A stretch of 64,000 bases of DNA from Paenibacillus mucilaginosus 3016 (GCF_000250655.1 NC_016935.1:2746001-2810000), one strand, 5' to 3'; counted from the stretch's first letter, positions 8,061 through 18,526 are shown. A program made the numbers and translations. Notes: generated from the letters alone by a model not told the origin.

Positions 8061-8936
8061 ATGAGAGTGATTCGGTTTCGGGATGGAGGGCAGGTGAAGC
8101 TTGCGGCTGTGACGGATGAGGAAAGGGCCTATCTGCTGCCGCAGGAGGATGTGATGGCCCTGATTCATGAGGCCGGGGAGCGGGGCCTGACACCGCTCCG
8201 TCTTGTTGAAAGCGCTGTAAAGCCGGAGAACGAGCTGCCCGAAGCCTGGACTGCGCTGGAACTGCTGACCCCCTTGGACGCGCCGGAGGTATGGGCCGCC
8301 GGGGTGACTTACCAGCGCAGCCGGGAAGCACGGAACTATGAGGCGACGGGTGGCCGGCTGGATGCGCAGACGTTCTATGACAAGGTCTATGACGCGGTGA
8401 GACCCGAGATTTTCTTCAAATCGACGGCCGCCCGCACCGTGGGCCCCAACCAGCCGGTGACGCTGCGCCGTGATTCCTCGTGGCAGATCCCTGAGCCGGA
8501 GCTTGGTCTGGTGCTGGCGAGGGACGGGTCCATCGTAGGCTATACGGCGGGCAACGACATGAGCTGCCGCGATATCGAAGGGGAGAACCCGCTTTATCTG
8601 CCCCAGGCCAAAATATGGCGCCGTTCCTGCTCCCTTGGGCCGGCGGTCCGGCTGGCGGAGACGGTGGCGGACCCGTACGATCTGCGGATCGCCTGCCGGA
8701 TCTACCGTGAAGACCGGCTGGTGGTGGAGGGGACGGCGAGCACAGGCCAATTGAACCGCAGATTGGATGAGCTGGTCTCCTTCCTGGCGGCCGACAACGA
8801 ACTGTTTGACGGCACGGTGCTCTTGACGGGCACGTGCATCGTGCCGCCGGACGAATTTACGCTGGCACCGGGGGACCGCATCGAGATTTCCATCGACGGG
8901 ATCGGGACGCTGGTGAATGGCGTCACGGCGAATTAG
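8061..8936 (+). CDS. Fumarylacetoacetase-fold hydrolase; probable 2-keto-3-deoxy-pentonate dehydratase
   Basis: 291 residues from ATG 8061, preceded by GGGGGACGA; the longer open frame from 7956 lacks a ribosome site. The metal site of the FAH fold is visible in PEPELGLVLA (Glu-x-Glu) and AGNDMSCRDIEGENP (Asp). FAH-fold proteins include KdpD/XylX-type enzymes that dehydrate 2-keto-3-deoxy-pentonates to alpha-ketoglutarate semialdehyde. That role, rather than fumarylacetoacetate cleavage, is supported by its neighbours: the semialdehyde dehydrogenase starts 21 bases later and a xylonate dehydratase follows. The exact sugar (xylo or arabino) cannot be told from sequence. Confidence 0.8.
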   Translation: MRVIRFRDGGQVKLAAVTDEERAYLLPQEDVMALIHEAGERGLTPLRLVESAVKPENELPEAWTALELLTPLDAPEVWAAGVTYQRSREARNYEATGGRLDAQTFYDKVYDAVRPEIFFKSTAARTVGPNQPVTLRRDSSWQIPEPELGLVLARDGSIVGYTAGNDMSCRDIEGENPLYLPQAKIWRRSCSLGPAVRLAETVADPYDLRIACRIYREDRLVVEGTASTGQLNRRLDELVSFLAADNELFDGTVLLTGTCIVPPDEFTLAPGDRIEISIDGIGTLVNGVTAN

Positions 8937-8957
8937 ACATAGGGAGGAAGGATCCAC

Positions 8958-10424
8958 ATGACGGCTTTTCAAGGAGAACAAGTGTATCGCAATTATATCC
9001 AAGGCGAATGGACGGCGGCTTCGACCGGAAGAACGGTGCCCAGTCTCAATCCGGCGAACCGGCAGGAGGTCGTGGGCTATGTGCCGGACTCTGCGTCGGA
9101 GGATGTGGACCGTGCCGTCGCGGCCGCCCAGGCGGCTTCACGAGCGTGGCGCCGGCTGTCGGGGGCGGAGCGCGGCAGTGTACTGCACCGTGCGGCCAAC
9201 GTGCTGGAGCGGCGGGCCGATGAGATCGCCGAGACGATGACGAGGGAGATGGGCAAGACGCTGGCGGAGGCCAAAGGAGAGACGCTGCGCGGCGTGGCCA
9301 TCCTGCGCTATTACGCGGGAGAGGGGATGCGGAGCATCGGGGAGGTCATCCCTTCGACGGACAGCGAAGCGCTTCTGTTCACCACCCGTGTTCCTCTGGG
9401 CGTGGTGGGCGTGATCTCGCCCTGGAATTTCCCGGTGGCGATTCCCTTGTGGAAGACGGCACCGGCTCTGGTATACGGCAATACGGTGGTGCTGAAGCCG
9501 GCACAGGAAACGGCGGTGACGGCCGCCAAAGTGACGGAATGCTTCGCCGAGGCGGGGATTCCGGCGGGGGTTCTGAATCTGGTATGCGGCAGCGGCTCGG
9601 TGATCGGACCGGCGCTCGCGGAGCATCCGGGCGTGAACGGGATTACCTTCACAGGCTCCAACGCTGTCGGCAAGCAGGTCAGTAGAGCTGCACTAGCACG
9701 CGGAGCCAAATATCAGCTGGAGATGGGCGGCAAAAATCCGATCATTATCGCGGCGGATGCGAACCTGGATCTGGCAGTCGAGGCGACGATCAGCGGGGGG
9801 CTGAAATCCACCGGCCAAAAATGCACCGCTACGAGCCGGGTCATCATCGTCCGCGAGGTGTACGAGGCCTTCAAGGCCAAGCTGCTGTCCCAGATCGCGT
9901 CGATCCGGCTGGGCGACGGCATGTCGGCTGACAGCTGGATGGGGCCCTGCGCGAATGAAAGGCAGATGGATACCGTGCTGCAGTATATCCAACAAGGGCT
10001 GGACGAAGGCGCGGTGCTGCTGGCCGGAGGAGCAAGAGCGGACGGACCGGGGCTGTCGGAAGGATTCTATGTGCAGCCGACGGTATTTGACGGCGTCACG
10101 CCTCAGATGTCCATCGCCCGCGAGGAGATCTTCGGTCCGGTGCTGGCATTGATCACCGTGGACTCTCTTCAGGAAGCGATCGACACAGCCAATGACAGCG
10201 ACTATGGCCTCAGTGCATCCATCTACACGCAGAACATCGGGTCCGTGCTGTCCTTCATCCGGGATATGGATGCCGGATTGGTCCGGGTGAATGCCGAAAC
10301 GGCCGGCGTGGAGCTGCAGGCCCCGTTCGGCGGCATGAAGATGTCGAGCTCGCATTCCAGGGAGCAGGGGCAGGCGGCCATCGAGTTTTTTACATCCATC
10401 AAAACGGTGTTTGTCAAGCCGTAG
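8958..10424 (+). CDS. Aldehyde dehydrogenase, probable alpha-ketoglutarate semialdehyde dehydrogenase
   Basis: 488 residues. The NAD(P) motif [16 protein letters not shown], the general base Glu255 in LEMGGKNP, and the nucleophile Cys289 in [11 protein letters not shown] are all present. GQKCTATSR is characteristic of the GucD/YcbD group that oxidises 2,5-dioxopentanoate to alpha-ketoglutarate. It is the second gene of the operon, with GGAGGAAGG before the ATG. It fits the last step of the Weimberg pathway, sending pentose carbon into the TCA cycle. The specificity call rests on context plus the active-site signature. Confidence 0.85.
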   Translation: MTAFQGEQVYRNYIQGEWTAASTGRTVPSLNPANRQEVVGYVPDSASEDVDRAVAAAQAASRAWRRLSGAERGSVLHRAANVLERRADEIAETMTREMGKTLAEAKGETLRGVAILRYYAGEGMRSIGEVIPSTDSEALLFTTRVPLGVVGVISPWNFPVAIPLWKTAPALVYGNTVVLKPAQETAVTAAKVTECFAEAGIPAGVLNLVCGSGSVIGPALAEHPGVNGITFTGSNAVGKQVSRAALARGAKYQLEMGGKNPIIIAADANLDLAVEATISGGLKSTGQKCTATSRVIIVREVYEAFKAKLLSQIASIRLGDGMSADSWMGPCANERQMDTVLQYIQQGLDEGAVLLAGGARADGPGLSEGFYVQPTVFDGVTPQMSIAREEIFGPVLALITVDSLQEAIDTANDSDYGLSASIYTQNIGSVLSFIRDMDAGLVRVNAETAGVELQAPFGGMKMSSSHSREQGQAAIEFFTSIKTVFVKP

Positions 10425-10440
10425 GCCGGGAGGAAAGCAC

Positions 10441-12417
10441 ATGAGCGAGCGAATTACGTCGATTATGGGAAGCGACAATCCGGGGGATGCGGAGATCCAG
10501 ACACATGCTCCCGGCGTGCAGGGGCGGCTGCCCTTAACCGATGAGCTGCTGCGCCATGCCCCGAGCGGAGACCTGTTCGGCCTGTCCCAGAACGTCGGGA
10601 TGGGGTGGAAGCCGGGGCGGCTGAACGGCAGGCAGTTCTTGATCCTGAGCACGCAGGGCGGGCTTCGCGGGGAGGATGGCAGTCCCGTGGCGCTCGGCTA
10701 TCATACGGGCCACTGGGAGGTAGGCCTATTGATGAAGGCGGCGGCCGAAGAAATCTCCTCGCAGGGCGGCATTCCGTTCGCCGGCTACGTCAGCGACCCC
10801 TGTGACGGCCGGTCGCAGGGGACGACGGGCATGTTCGACTCCCTCCCGTACCGCAACGATGCGGCGCTCGTGTTCCGCCGGCTGATTCGCTCGCTGCCCA
10901 CACGCAGGGGCGTCATCGGCATTGCCACCTGCGACAAGGGCCTGCCGGCGATGCTGCTGGCGCTCGCCGGGATGCCGCAGCTCCCGGGCATCATCGTTCC
11001 CGGGGGCGTGACACTTCCGCCGACCGAAGGGGAAGACGCCGGCAAAATCCAGACGATCGGCGCCAGGTACTCGACCGGCGAGCTTACGCTGGAGGCGGCG
11101 GCCGAGCTCGGCTGCCGGGCCTGCGCCACACCCGGCGGAGGCTGCCAGTTCCTCGGCACGGCGGCTACGGCCCAGGTGGTTGCGGAAGCGATGGGCCTGA
11201 CGGTGCCGCATGCCGCGCTCGCGCCCTCGGGACAGCCGATCTGGGAGGAGATGGCCCGCCAGTCATCCCGGGCCCTGATGGCTATGGAAGCCGATGGGCT
11301 GCGTATGGGCGACCTGTTGACGGATGCCGCGGTCCACAATGCGATGGCCGTTCATGCCGCGTTCGGCGGATCGACCAACCTGCTCCTTCATATCCCGGCC
11401 ATTGCCCACGCTGCCGGGCTGCGGATGCCCACGGTGCAGGACTGGATCCGCATCAACCGGGATGTGCCGCGGCTGGTCAGCGTGCTTCCGAACGGGCCGG
11501 TGTTCCACCCGACGATCCGGGTATTTCTGGCCGGGGGCGTGCCGGAAGTGATGCTGCATCTCCGCCGGCTCGGGGTGCTGGAGGAGTCCGTGCGGACGGC
11601 AGCAGGCACAACGCTCGGCCAGGTGCTCGACTGGTGGGAGACGTCGGAGCGCCGGCACCGGCTGCGGGGGCAGCTGCTGGAGAAGGACGGGATCGACCCG
11701 GACAGCGTCATCATGAGCCCGGAACGGGCCCGGCAGCTCGGCATTACCTCCACGGTGACCTTTCCGACCGGGAATCTGGCTCCGGAAGGCTCGGTCATCA
11801 AGTCGACTTCGATCGATCCCTCCGTGCTGGATGCGGAAGGGGTGTACCGTCATAAGGGCCGGGCGAAGGTGTTCACGACCGAACGCGAAGCGATGCGCGC
11901 CATCAAGAGCGGCGGCATCCAAGCAGGCGATGTGCTGGTGCTGATCGGGCGGGGACCGTCGGGGACCGGCATGGAGGAGACGTACCAGCTGACGTCCGCG
12001 CTCAAGCATCTGTCCTTCGGCAAGCAGGTGGCACTGCTTACCGACGCCCGGTTCTCCGGCGTGTCGACCGGGGCCTGCATCGGGCATATCGGCCCGGAAG
12101 CGCTGGCCGGCGGGCCGATCGGCAAGCTCCGGGACGGGGACCTGATTGACATCGTCATTGACCGCAGCCGGCTGGAGGGCCGCATCCATTTTGTCGGGGA
12201 AGGGGAGCGGGAGGTCACGCCCGAAGAGGGAGCCGTTATCCTGGCGCGCCGGCCGCTTCACCCGGATATGCGCCCCGATGAAGCCCTCCCGGATGATACG
12301 AAGCTATGGGCCGCTCTGCAATCCGTCAGCGGAGGGACATGGAGCGGCAATGTGTATGATGTCGACCGGATTGTCACCGCTCTCGAAGCCGGCAAAAAAG
12401 CGCTCGGCTGGAGCTGA
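10441..12417 (+). CDS. yjhG: D-xylonate dehydratase, YjhG/YagF family (IlvD/Edd superfamily)
   Basis: 658 residues from ATG 10441 (GGGAGGAAA upstream); the frame start at 10411 is in the preceding gene. It aligns along its whole length in memory with E. coli Yjh[45 protein letters not shown], the cluster cysteine in [29 protein letters not shown] and [20 protein letters not shown]. These enzymes use an iron-sulfur cluster and Mg2+ to dehydrate D-xylonate to 2-keto-3-deoxy-xylonate. With the two upstream genes this gives xylonate to alpha-ketoglutarate. No xylose dehydrogenase, lactonase or importer is present here. Confidence 0.92.
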   Translation: MSERITSIMGSDNPGDAEIQTHAPGVQGRLPLTDELLRHAPSGDLFGLSQNVGMGWKPGRLNGRQFLILSTQGGLRGEDGSPVALGYHTGHWEVGLLMKAAAEEISSQGGIPFAGYVSDPCDGRSQGTTGMFDSLPYRNDAALVFRRLIRSLPTRRGVIGIATCDKGLPAMLLALAGMPQLPGIIVPGGVTLPPTEGEDAGKIQTIGARYSTGELTLEAAAELGCRACATPGGGCQFLGTAATAQVVAEAMGLTVPHAALAPSGQPIWEEMARQSSRALMAMEADGLRMGDLLTDAAVHNAMAVHAAFGGSTNLLLHIPAIAHAAGLRMPTVQDWIRINRDVPRLVSVLPNGPVFHPTIRVFLAGGVPEVMLHLRRLGVLEESVRTAAGTTLGQVLDWWETSERRHRLRGQLLEKDGIDPDSVIMSPERARQLGITSTVTFPTGNLAPEGSVIKSTSIDPSVLDAEGVYRHKGRAKVFTTEREAMRAIKSGGIQAGDVLVLIGRGPSGTGMEETYQLTSALKHLSFGKQVALLTDARFSGVSTGACIGHIGPEALAGGPIGKLRDGDLIDIVIDRSRLEGRIHFVGEGEREVTPEEGAVILARRPLHPDMRPDEALPDDTKLWAALQSVSGGTWSGNVYDVDRIVTALEAGKKALGWS

Positions 12418-12474
12418 AGTAACCCGTGCAAAAACCCGGCGGCGGGGGAGTCCTCCTATGATTCGATACGAATA

Positions 12475-12519
12475 CAGCGGCAGTCTTGGACAAGTCATGT
12501 CCCGGACTGCCGCTGTTTT
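12475..12519 (+). terminator. Rho-independent terminator of the pentonate operon
   Basis: CAGCGGCAGTC (12475-12485) pairs perfectly with GACTGCCGCTG (12505-12515), followed by TTTTG. Confidence 0.9.
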
Positions 12520-12727
12520 GTGTGCCACGCGGCGGGCGATCCATATTCATCGAAGGAGTCTGAAACATAGCGATTGAGTCCGCTATCGGACCCAACTTGA
12601 TGCCGGTGTCTTCTGCCGGAATCAAAGCTGACGTCAACGGGCAATACTAATGCTGATCCCGGAGCGCCTGCTCCGGTGCGGACTCGGTTGTTCCCCGGAC
12701 GGACTGAACCCGTCTCGGCTCCATGCC
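12520..12727. other. Non-coding gap between convergent units
   Basis: No gene was found here. Only two small dyads are visible: GTCCG-CTAT-CGGAC near 12577-12590 and GGAGC-GCCT-GCTCC near 12660. It separates the operon terminator from the mqo terminator. Confidence 0.5.
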
Positions 12728-12760
12728 AAAAAGGGAGAGGCTGCCGCAGCAGTCCCTCCC
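12728..12760 (-). terminator. Terminator of mqo (minus strand)
   Basis: On the minus strand GGGAGGGACTGC (12749-12760) folds with GCAGCCTCTCCC (12733-12744) with one G-T pair and one mismatch, followed by TTTTT (12728-12732). Confidence 0.8.
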
Positions 12761-12779
12761 TGGTTCACCATCTTGGATA

Positions 12780-14300
12780 TTAGGAAACGGTACGGTGTGC
12801 CACCTTTACCGCGCCTTTATCGCTCAGACCCAGGGTCCGGGCGGTGGAAGTATGAAGTTCCTGAACGAGATCCGGGTTCTTGACCAGGGATACCCCGTAA
12901 GAAGGGATCATTTCTTTGATCTTCGGCTCCCACGCTTTCAGCTGCTGAGGGAAGCACTTTTTGATCACTTCCAGCATGACGGAAACGGCTGTGGAAGCAC
13001 CCGGAGAAGCGCCGAGCAATGCGGCGATCGAGCCGTCAGCCGCGTTAATGACTTCCGTACCGAATTGAAGCGTCCCTTTGCCGCCGGCCGCCGTGTCTTT
13101 GATGACCTGAACGCGCTGGCCCGCAACGACCAAATCCCAATCTTCGATTCGGGCATTCGGCACAAATTCACGCAGCTCTTCCATGCGCTGCTCTTTGGAC
13201 AGCATGACCTGCTGAATCAGGTACTTGGTCAATGGCATGTTTTTGGCGCCGGCCGCGAGCATCGTGGTGAGATTGTGCGGTTTGACGGAAGTGATCAGAT
13301 CGAGCATGGACCCGGTCTTCAGGAACTTGGGCGAGAAGCCCGCGAACGGTCCGAAGAGCAGGCTCTTCTTGTTGTCGATGAATCGCGTGTCCAGATGCGG
13401 AACCGACATAGGAGGAGCGCCGACTTTGGCTTTACCGTACACCTTGGCATGATGCTTCTCCACGATCTCCGGATTGTTACAAGACATGAACAAGCCGCTT
13501 ACCGGGAATCCTCCAATGCTTTTGCCTTCAGGAATACCGGATTTCTGAAGCAGGTGCAGACTGCCCCCGCCGCCGCCGATGAAGACGAATTTGGCCGTAT
13601 GGCGCTCTACGGTTCCCGTGTCTACATGGCGGACCTTCAATTCCCATGCGCCGTCGCCCGTACGCTTGATATCATCCACATGCTGCTTGTATTTGATATC
13701 TACGTTCTTCTTCTTCAAGTGGTCGAACAGAATACGAGTCAAAGCCCCAAAGTTGACATCCGTACCAGAGTCTACTTTGGTTGCTGCAATCGGTTCGTTC
13801 GATGTCCGGTCTTTCATCATCAGCGGCATCCACTCCGCCAGCTTGGACGGGTCATCGGAGAATTCCATTCCTTGGAACAGCGGATTGGCCGACATGGCTT
13901 CAAACCGTTTCTTCAAATACGCTACATCCTGTGCCCCATGAACAAAGCTCATGTGAGGCAGCGGCATGATAAATTCCTGCGGATTGCGGATGAGGCTGCT
14001 TTTTACCAGATAGGACCAGAACTGCATGGAAACCTGAAATTCTTCATTGACTTTAATCGCTTTGCTGATATCTATGGATCCATCCGGCTTCTCGGCAGTG
14101 TAGTTAAGCTCGCACAGAGCAGCATGACCTGTTCCTGCATTATTCCATTCGTTGGAGCTTTCCTCGCCCGCTTTGGGGAGCTTCTCAAGCACTGTGATGT
14201 TCCAGTCCGGAACTAATTCTTTCAGTAATGTGCCGAGGGTGGCACTCATAATTCCGGCACCAATTAAGATAACGTCTGTTCTAGTTTGTCTGTTGCTCAT
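12780..14300 (-). CDS. mqo: Malate:quinone oxidoreductase
   Basis: 506 residues, the usual length for this FAD enzyme. The N-terminal [20 protein letters not shown] is the FAD-binding motif, followed by [19 protein letters not shown], a hallmark of Mqo. The membrane-associated enzyme oxidises malate to oxaloacetate and reduces quinone, bypassing NAD-malate dehydrogenase. Start ATG 14300 with AAGGACGG upstream. The gene is monocistronic, with its own terminator. Its leader carries a 15-bp tandem repeat. Confidence 0.96.
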   Translation of the reverse strand: MSNRQTRTDVILIGAGIMSATLGTLLKELVPDWNITVLEKLPKAGEESSNEWNNAGTGHAALCELNYTAEKPDGSIDISKAIKVNEEFQVSMQFWSYLVKSSLIRNPQEFIMPLPHMSFVHGAQDVAYLKKRFEAMSANPLFQGMEFSDDPSKLAEWMPLMMKDRTSNEPIAATKVDSGTDVNFGALTRILFDHLKKKNVDIKYKQHVDDIKRTGDGAWELKVRHVDTGTVERHTAKFVFIGGGGGSLHLLQKSGIPEGKSIGGFPVSGLFMSCNNPEIVEKHHAKVYGKAKVGAPPMSVPHLDTRFIDNKKSLLFGPFAGFSPKFLKTGSMLDLITSVKPHNLTTMLAAGAKNMPLTKYLIQQVMLSKEQRMEELREFVPNARIEDWDLVVAGQRVQVIKDTAAGGKGTLQFGTEVINAADGSIAALLGASPGASTAVSVMLEVIKKCFPQQLKAWEPKIKEMIPSYGVSLVKNPDLVQELHTSTARTLGLSDKGAVKVAHRTVS

Positions 14301-14760
14301 TTTAACCGTCCTTATCCCCTAAGAATTGCAGACCTATGAATTGCAGACTTATCAATGTCAGAAAGGATGGGAGGCGCTCCTGCTCAGGCACTGCAGCAAG
14401 CCGGGGCGCTGCAAGGTCCCACCGTTGTTCTTGTTCAATAATTAACCCTATCTAGTGTACCACTATTGTTAATAGATTAAAATAATTGTACATGTCCTTT
14501 TCTGGGTTTTTTTTCGTTTTTTCATGTGGTTGCGCTTCCATCCCGTATCTCTCTCACAGCGGATCTACCTTAGTTTACGCGGACCCAAGACAAGAAGTGC
14601 AGGAGGGGACAGGATGAAAATGGGTAAAAGTCCAACCGATTCGCGCACTCGTCAGACGGTGGATTCGGTGATATGCTGATGCTGCCGGTATCGGTTTCAG
14701 CATTTTGTGGGCTGAGGCACGCCGGAGTTAGGACGGACGAATCGACGGGGAGGAGCAAAC
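14301..14760. other. Intergenic region with a 15-bp tandem repeat in the mqo leader
   Basis: GAATTGCAGACCTAT (14323-14337) is followed directly by GAATTGCAGACTTAT (14338-14352), differing at one base and lying 23-52 bases upstream of mqo. The stretch 14440-14520 is AT-rich and probably holds the divergent promoters, but I could not fix -35 and -10 boxes with confidence. No gene was seen. Confidence 0.5.
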
Positions 14761-15855
14761 ATGAGCAGACCAGCAGTCTTCGGCATCATTGGAGGAGGGG
14801 GATTTCGGGCGCAGTATTTTTTGCGGATTGCGCAGGCGCTTCCGGATGAATTCCGAGTCGGGGGGATGGTGGTTCGGGACGAAAGCAAGGGGAGGGAGAT
14901 GGAGCAGCAGTGGCGCGTTCCCACGTACCGGACGCTGGAGCAGCTTCTGGAGAGCGAGAGCCTGGACTTCGTGGTCGTATCCGTGAGCGCATCCGCCGGG
15001 TATGAGTATCTGCTCCAGCTGGCGGAGAGGGGAATTCCCGCATTGGCCGAAACGCCGCCGGCGCCGGACCTGGAAGGGCTCCATCTGCTGCACGAGAAGC
15101 TGACCTGCCGCGGGGCACGGGTCCAGGTGGCCGAGCAGTATCCGCTTCATCCGATGAACCAAGCCAGACTGGCGGTTATTGCGGAGGGCCGGCTCGGCAA
15201 GGTTACGGAGGCCACCGTTTCCATCTCGCACTTCTACCACGGGATCGGCCTGCTCCGGAAGTTGCTGGGCATCCGGTTTGAAGACGCTCACATCCGGGCG
15301 ATGAGGTTCCAATCCGAGTGGGTGGCCGGACCTTCCCGCAGCGGGCCTCCGACGGAAGAACAGATCATCCCGTCCCAGCGCGACCTGGCCTGGCTGAATT
15401 TCGGCGGCAAGCTCGGCATCTACGATTTCACCAAGGACCAGCACCGGTCCTGGATCCGCTCGAATCATTTGTCGGTCAGAGGCGTCAGAGGAGAGATTTT
15501 CGATGACCGGCTTACGGTATTGGAGGACTTCCGGACCCCGCTTCATTTGAACTTCAAGCGCGTCAACAAAGGGGAATTGGAGAATCAGGAAGGGTACTTT
15601 CTGAAAGGGATTCTGGCGGGGGAACGGTGGGTGTATGAGAATCCGTTCGCGCCCGCGAGGCTGTATGACGATGAAATCGCGATCGCCGGCTGCCTGAGGA
15701 AAATGGCCGCTTACGCTTCCGGCGGGCCAAGCTTCTACAGCCTGCCCGAAGCTTCGCAGGACTGTTACCTCGGGATGCTGCTGGAGCAGGCGATCCATAC
15801 AGGAACCGACGTGGTCTCCGAGCGTCAGCCCTGGGCCATGGAGGAAACCCGGTAA
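14761..15855 (+). CDS. Gfo/Idh/MocA-family NAD(P)-dependent oxidoreductase
   Basis: 364 residues. FGIIGGGGFRAQYFLRIA is the Rossmann nucleotide motif, the ALAETPPAP segment stands where family members have the catalytic-lysine EKP motif (Lys appears to be Thr here), and a beta-sheet dimerisation domain follows. Members oxidise or reduce sugars, inositols or glycosides. Start ATG 14761 after GGGGAGGAG. With the EKP Lys apparently lost, activity may be altered or the protein may bind rather than convert its ligand; this should be read cautiously because alignment was by eye. The gene is followed by repeat copy B and a sensor-regulator. Confidence 0.8.
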   Translation: MSRPAVFGIIGGGGFRAQYFLRIAQALPDEFRVGGMVVRDESKGREMEQQWRVPTYRTLEQLLESESLDFVVVSVSASAGYEYLLQLAERGIPALAETPPAPDLEGLHLLHEKLTCRGARVQVAEQYPLHPMNQARLAVIAEGRLGKVTEATVSISHFYHGIGLLRKLLGIRFEDAHIRAMRFQSEWVAGPSRSGPPTEEQIIPSQRDLAWLNFGGKLGIYDFTKDQHRSWIRSNHLSVRGVRGEIFDDRLTVLEDFRTPLHLNFKRVNKGELENQEGYFLKGILAGERWVYENPFAPARLYDDEIAIAGCLRKMAAYASGGPSFYSLPEASQDCYLGMLLEQAIHTGTDVVSERQPWAMEETR

Positions 15856-15900
15856 GAACCGCCGCGGCAAAGCCGCTCAGCCATATACCCCCACAACAAC

Positions 15901-15978
15901 CGAACACCTGAATCCGCAAGGTGCTGACAACCTGTCTTTTGGACAGAGGGAAGCTCCTGTGCGGTCCAGGTGTTGTTT
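15901..15978. repeat. Structured dispersed repeat, copy B
   Basis: This copy shares with 6916-6997 the blocks CGAACACCTGA, GCTGA, TTTTGG, CAGA, AAGCT, CCTG, GCGGT and CAGGTGT in the same order. It folds as a three-tier hairpin: AACACCTG with CAGGTGTT, CCGCA with TGCGG, and CTGTC with GACAG around a TTTTG loop. It sits 103 bases before the AraC-type sensor gene at 16081. Confidence 0.6.
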
Positions 15979-16080
15979 GCGTTTTCGCCATCCTTGACTT
16001 CCCCCCGGAAGCGCATCAGAATAAATAGAATACTAGAGAAATTCTGCCAGCAGCAGGGGCAGAAGAAGGGTGGCGGCGGA

Positions 16081-18411
16081 ATGCTCCGAATCCGGTTCAA
16101 ATATATCGCAGGCAACAAAAGAACAAAGCTCATCCTTGTGCTGGCTCTCTGCATTTCGCTCTGCATCGGCACCGTTGGGCTGTACTCCTATTCCCAGTAC
16201 CGCAGGGCGCTGGATACGGAGCTCAATACCCCGAATGTGGAACTGCTGCAGATCAATCTCGATGTCAGCAACCGGGCGTTCCGGGAGGCGGACGGCAGGG
16301 CCGTGGATGTGTCCTTCCATGAAGCGGCGCTGGGTTTTATCTCTTCACAGTCTTCGGACAGGGAATCGAGGTCCGCTTCCCTGCAGGCTTATCTGCAGAC
16401 GATGGCGGAGAAGCCCGATATCCATTCGATCGAGGTCCTGGCTCTGGAAGGGCGCTCCCGCGTATCAAGTCTGGGCGGATACCCATCCGGGTGGAGCGGG
16501 GGAGCGCCGTTGGAGGGTTGGATGGCGGAGTTGAACGACAAGCCTCTGCTTGTGAAGCGCAGAAGCGCCGGGGGTGTGCAGGGGGCGGGGACCACGGAGC
16601 TGCTTTCCCTGGTGAGGCCGGTCCGGCAGAACGGTCAGGTCACCGGGGCGGTCATCGTCAATCTGGATTATGACCGGCTGTTCTCCAAGCTGTATACCTC
16701 TTCGGCTAATTATCTGTATGTCTACAATCTGGACGGCGAGCTGATCTATCCGAAGCTGAACCTTCCCATCCCGCTCTCCGGGATGGAGGAAGTGACCGGA
16801 GGTCTGGATGTCCGGCCGTTCGCCTATGTGAGGGCGGAGGGGCAGGAGTATATGGCCAACCAGACTTTCTCCGATGTGACCGGCTGGAGGCTGATCTCGC
16901 TCGTGCCTGTAGAGAAGCTGCTGAAGAATGCCAAGCTCGCCCGCGACATGATGCTGCTGCTCTCCCTGCTGTCCATCGCGGTGGGCTGCGCAGCGGTGTA
17001 TTCCTACAACTATGCGGCTTTCAGGCCGCTCAAGCGGATTCAAAGGCTGCTGCGTCCCCTGCAGAGAGACGCCGCCGCACAGGGAGATCTGTACGATCTG
17101 GAGCCGGTCATCGGCAAATTGGTGGAGGAGTGGCACCGCGAGTCGCTGGTCGCACGGCAGAGCCTGCCCGAGCTGAGGTCCAAGTTTCTGGAGGATCTCC
17201 TGGCCCGCAGCTTGGGCGCCCGGGAGGCGCAGGCCAAATGGGAGCAGTATTTCCAGGACTGGAAGCCGGGAGACCTGACGGTGTTCGTCGTATCCATCGA
17301 CCGGTACGGGGAGTGGGCTTCCCGCTTTCCGGAGGAGGACCGCCGGCTGCTGAAGTATGCCTTAAACAACATTCTCCTCGAAGCGCTGGAGCCTGCCTGG
17401 AGAGCGGTGAGTATGGGCGATCCACCGGACGGAGCGGCCCTTCTGCTGCAGCCGAAGGACCCGGACAGGGCAGCACCGGAGCGGGAAGCGCTCTCGCGGG
17501 AGGCTGCACGGATCCGGGAGATGCTCTCGCAGTATTTGAGCCTGTCCGTGTCAGCCGGCATCGGGCCGGCGGTCCCGTCAGTCACGCAGGCGGCGCGTTC
17601 CCTGGCCGAGGCGAGGGAGGCGCTGTCCTACCGGCTCTATGCCGGGTACGGCAGCATCCATGCCCGCCCGTCGGCGGTGCTTCCGGCAGAGAAGGACGAG
17701 CCCTCCGGACGCGGGGATGCGGGGACGGTCGAATGGCTCAGCGCCTTGGCGGCGGGCGGCTCGGAGGCCTGCGCGGAGTGGGCCCGGAGCTGGACGGAGG
17801 CCTTCCGTACTGGCGGCGTCCGTCCCTCAAGCGTGTACCGCGAGGTGGACGCTTTGATGGAAGAGCTGCTGAGAACCGCGACAGCCCTCGGTGCGGTCCC
17901 TCCGGCCGAGCTGGCCGATTATACCCCGGGACAGGGGGCAACCCTGGAGCTTGGAGACGTGGCAGCTCTGCTGGAGCGCTGTTTGACGGCGATGGCCCGG
18001 GAGCTCGTCAGCCGGAGGCAGCGCAGAGAGTACCAGATCGTGCAGGCGATGAAGGATTATATGGAAGACCATTTGGACGGGAATATCGGGCTGCAGGAGA
18101 TCGCGGACAGCGTGCAGATGAGCATCTCGTCCGTGAGCAGCATGTTCAAGGAGGAGACGGGAAGCACAATCTACGACTATTTGACTCACCTGCGCATAGG
18201 CAGGGCCTGCAGATTATTGGAAGAGACGCCGATGAAGATTGCGGAAATCGCCCAGCGGGTCGGCTACCAGAACGAGAACAGCTTCATCCGCGCGTTCCGT
18301 AAGGTCAAAACCGTTACGCCGGGCAGGTACAGGGAAGGCATCAAATCTTCCGGCGGATATGCAGATCGGCCGAATCCCCGTTCCTCCGGCATTTCGGAGG
18401 ATTTGCCGTAA
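16081..18411 (+). CDS. Membrane-anchored AraC-family sensor-regulator (YesS-like)
   Basis: 776 residues from ATG 16081; the open frame from 15970 has no sensible ribosome site. A first membrane helix lies at about residues 17-39. It is followed by an extracellular Cache-like sensor domain of about 250 residues, a second helix at about 290-310 (MMLLLSLLSIAVGCAAVYSY), a linker of about 340 residues, and a C-terminal AraC DNA-binding domain (ENSFIRAFRKVKTVTPGRYR). Such one-component membrane regulators sense extracellular sugars or sugar acids and control adjacent transport genes. The next two genes, a TctC-type binding protein and KdgT, are the likely targets (inferred). Confidence 0.82.
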   Translation: MLRIRFKYIAGNKRTKLILVLALCISLCIGTVGLYSYSQYRRALDTELNTPNVELLQINLDVSNRAFREADGRAVDVSFHEAALGFISSQSSDRESRSASLQAYLQTMAEKPDIHSIEVLALEGRSRVSSLGGYPSGWSGGAPLEGWMAELNDKPLLVKRRSAGGVQGAGTTELLSLVRPVRQNGQVTGAVIVNLDYDRLFSKLYTSSANYLYVYNLDGELIYPKLNLPIPLSGMEEVTGGLDVRPFAYVRAEGQEYMANQTFSDVTGWRLISLVPVEKLLKNAKLARDMMLLLSLLSIAVGCAAVYSYNYAAFRPLKRIQRLLRPLQRDAAAQGDLYDLEPVIGKLVEEWHRESLVARQSLPELRSKFLEDLLARSLGAREAQAKWEQYFQDWKPGDLTVFVVSIDRYGEWASRFPEEDRRLLKYALNNILLEALEPAWRAVSMGDPPDGAALLLQPKDPDRAAPEREALSREAARIREMLSQYLSLSVSAGIGPAVPSVTQAARSLAEAREALSYRLYAGYGSIHARPSAVLPAEKDEPSGRGDAGTVEWLSALAAGGSEACAEWARSWTEAFRTGGVRPSSVYREVDALMEELLRTATALGAVPPAELADYTPGQGATLELGDVAALLERCLTAMARELVSRRQRREYQIVQAMKDYMEDHLDGNIGLQEIADSVQMSISSVSSMFKEETGSTIYDYLTHLRIGRACRLLEETPMKIAEIAQRVGYQNENSFIRAFRKVKTVTPGRYREGIKSSGGYADRPNPRSSGISEDLP

Positions 18412-18526
18412 GATTGAACGATTGGCCGGAGGGACGGTATGCGTTACACTCCCGTTATGCTGTGGTTGAAGGTTAACCATCCATAACAAGGGGGCGATCG
18501 AACACATCCTACAATAGAAAAGAGGC

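Noticed and set aside
12374..12637. Minus-strand 87-codon frame after the xylonate dehydratase
   Set aside because: Crosses the operon terminator and has no start signal or recognisable family.
15901..15978. Repeat copy B as a known riboswitch class
   Set aside because: Compared by eye with c-di-GMP, THF, ZTP, guanidine and glycine aptamers; none of their core sequences is present.
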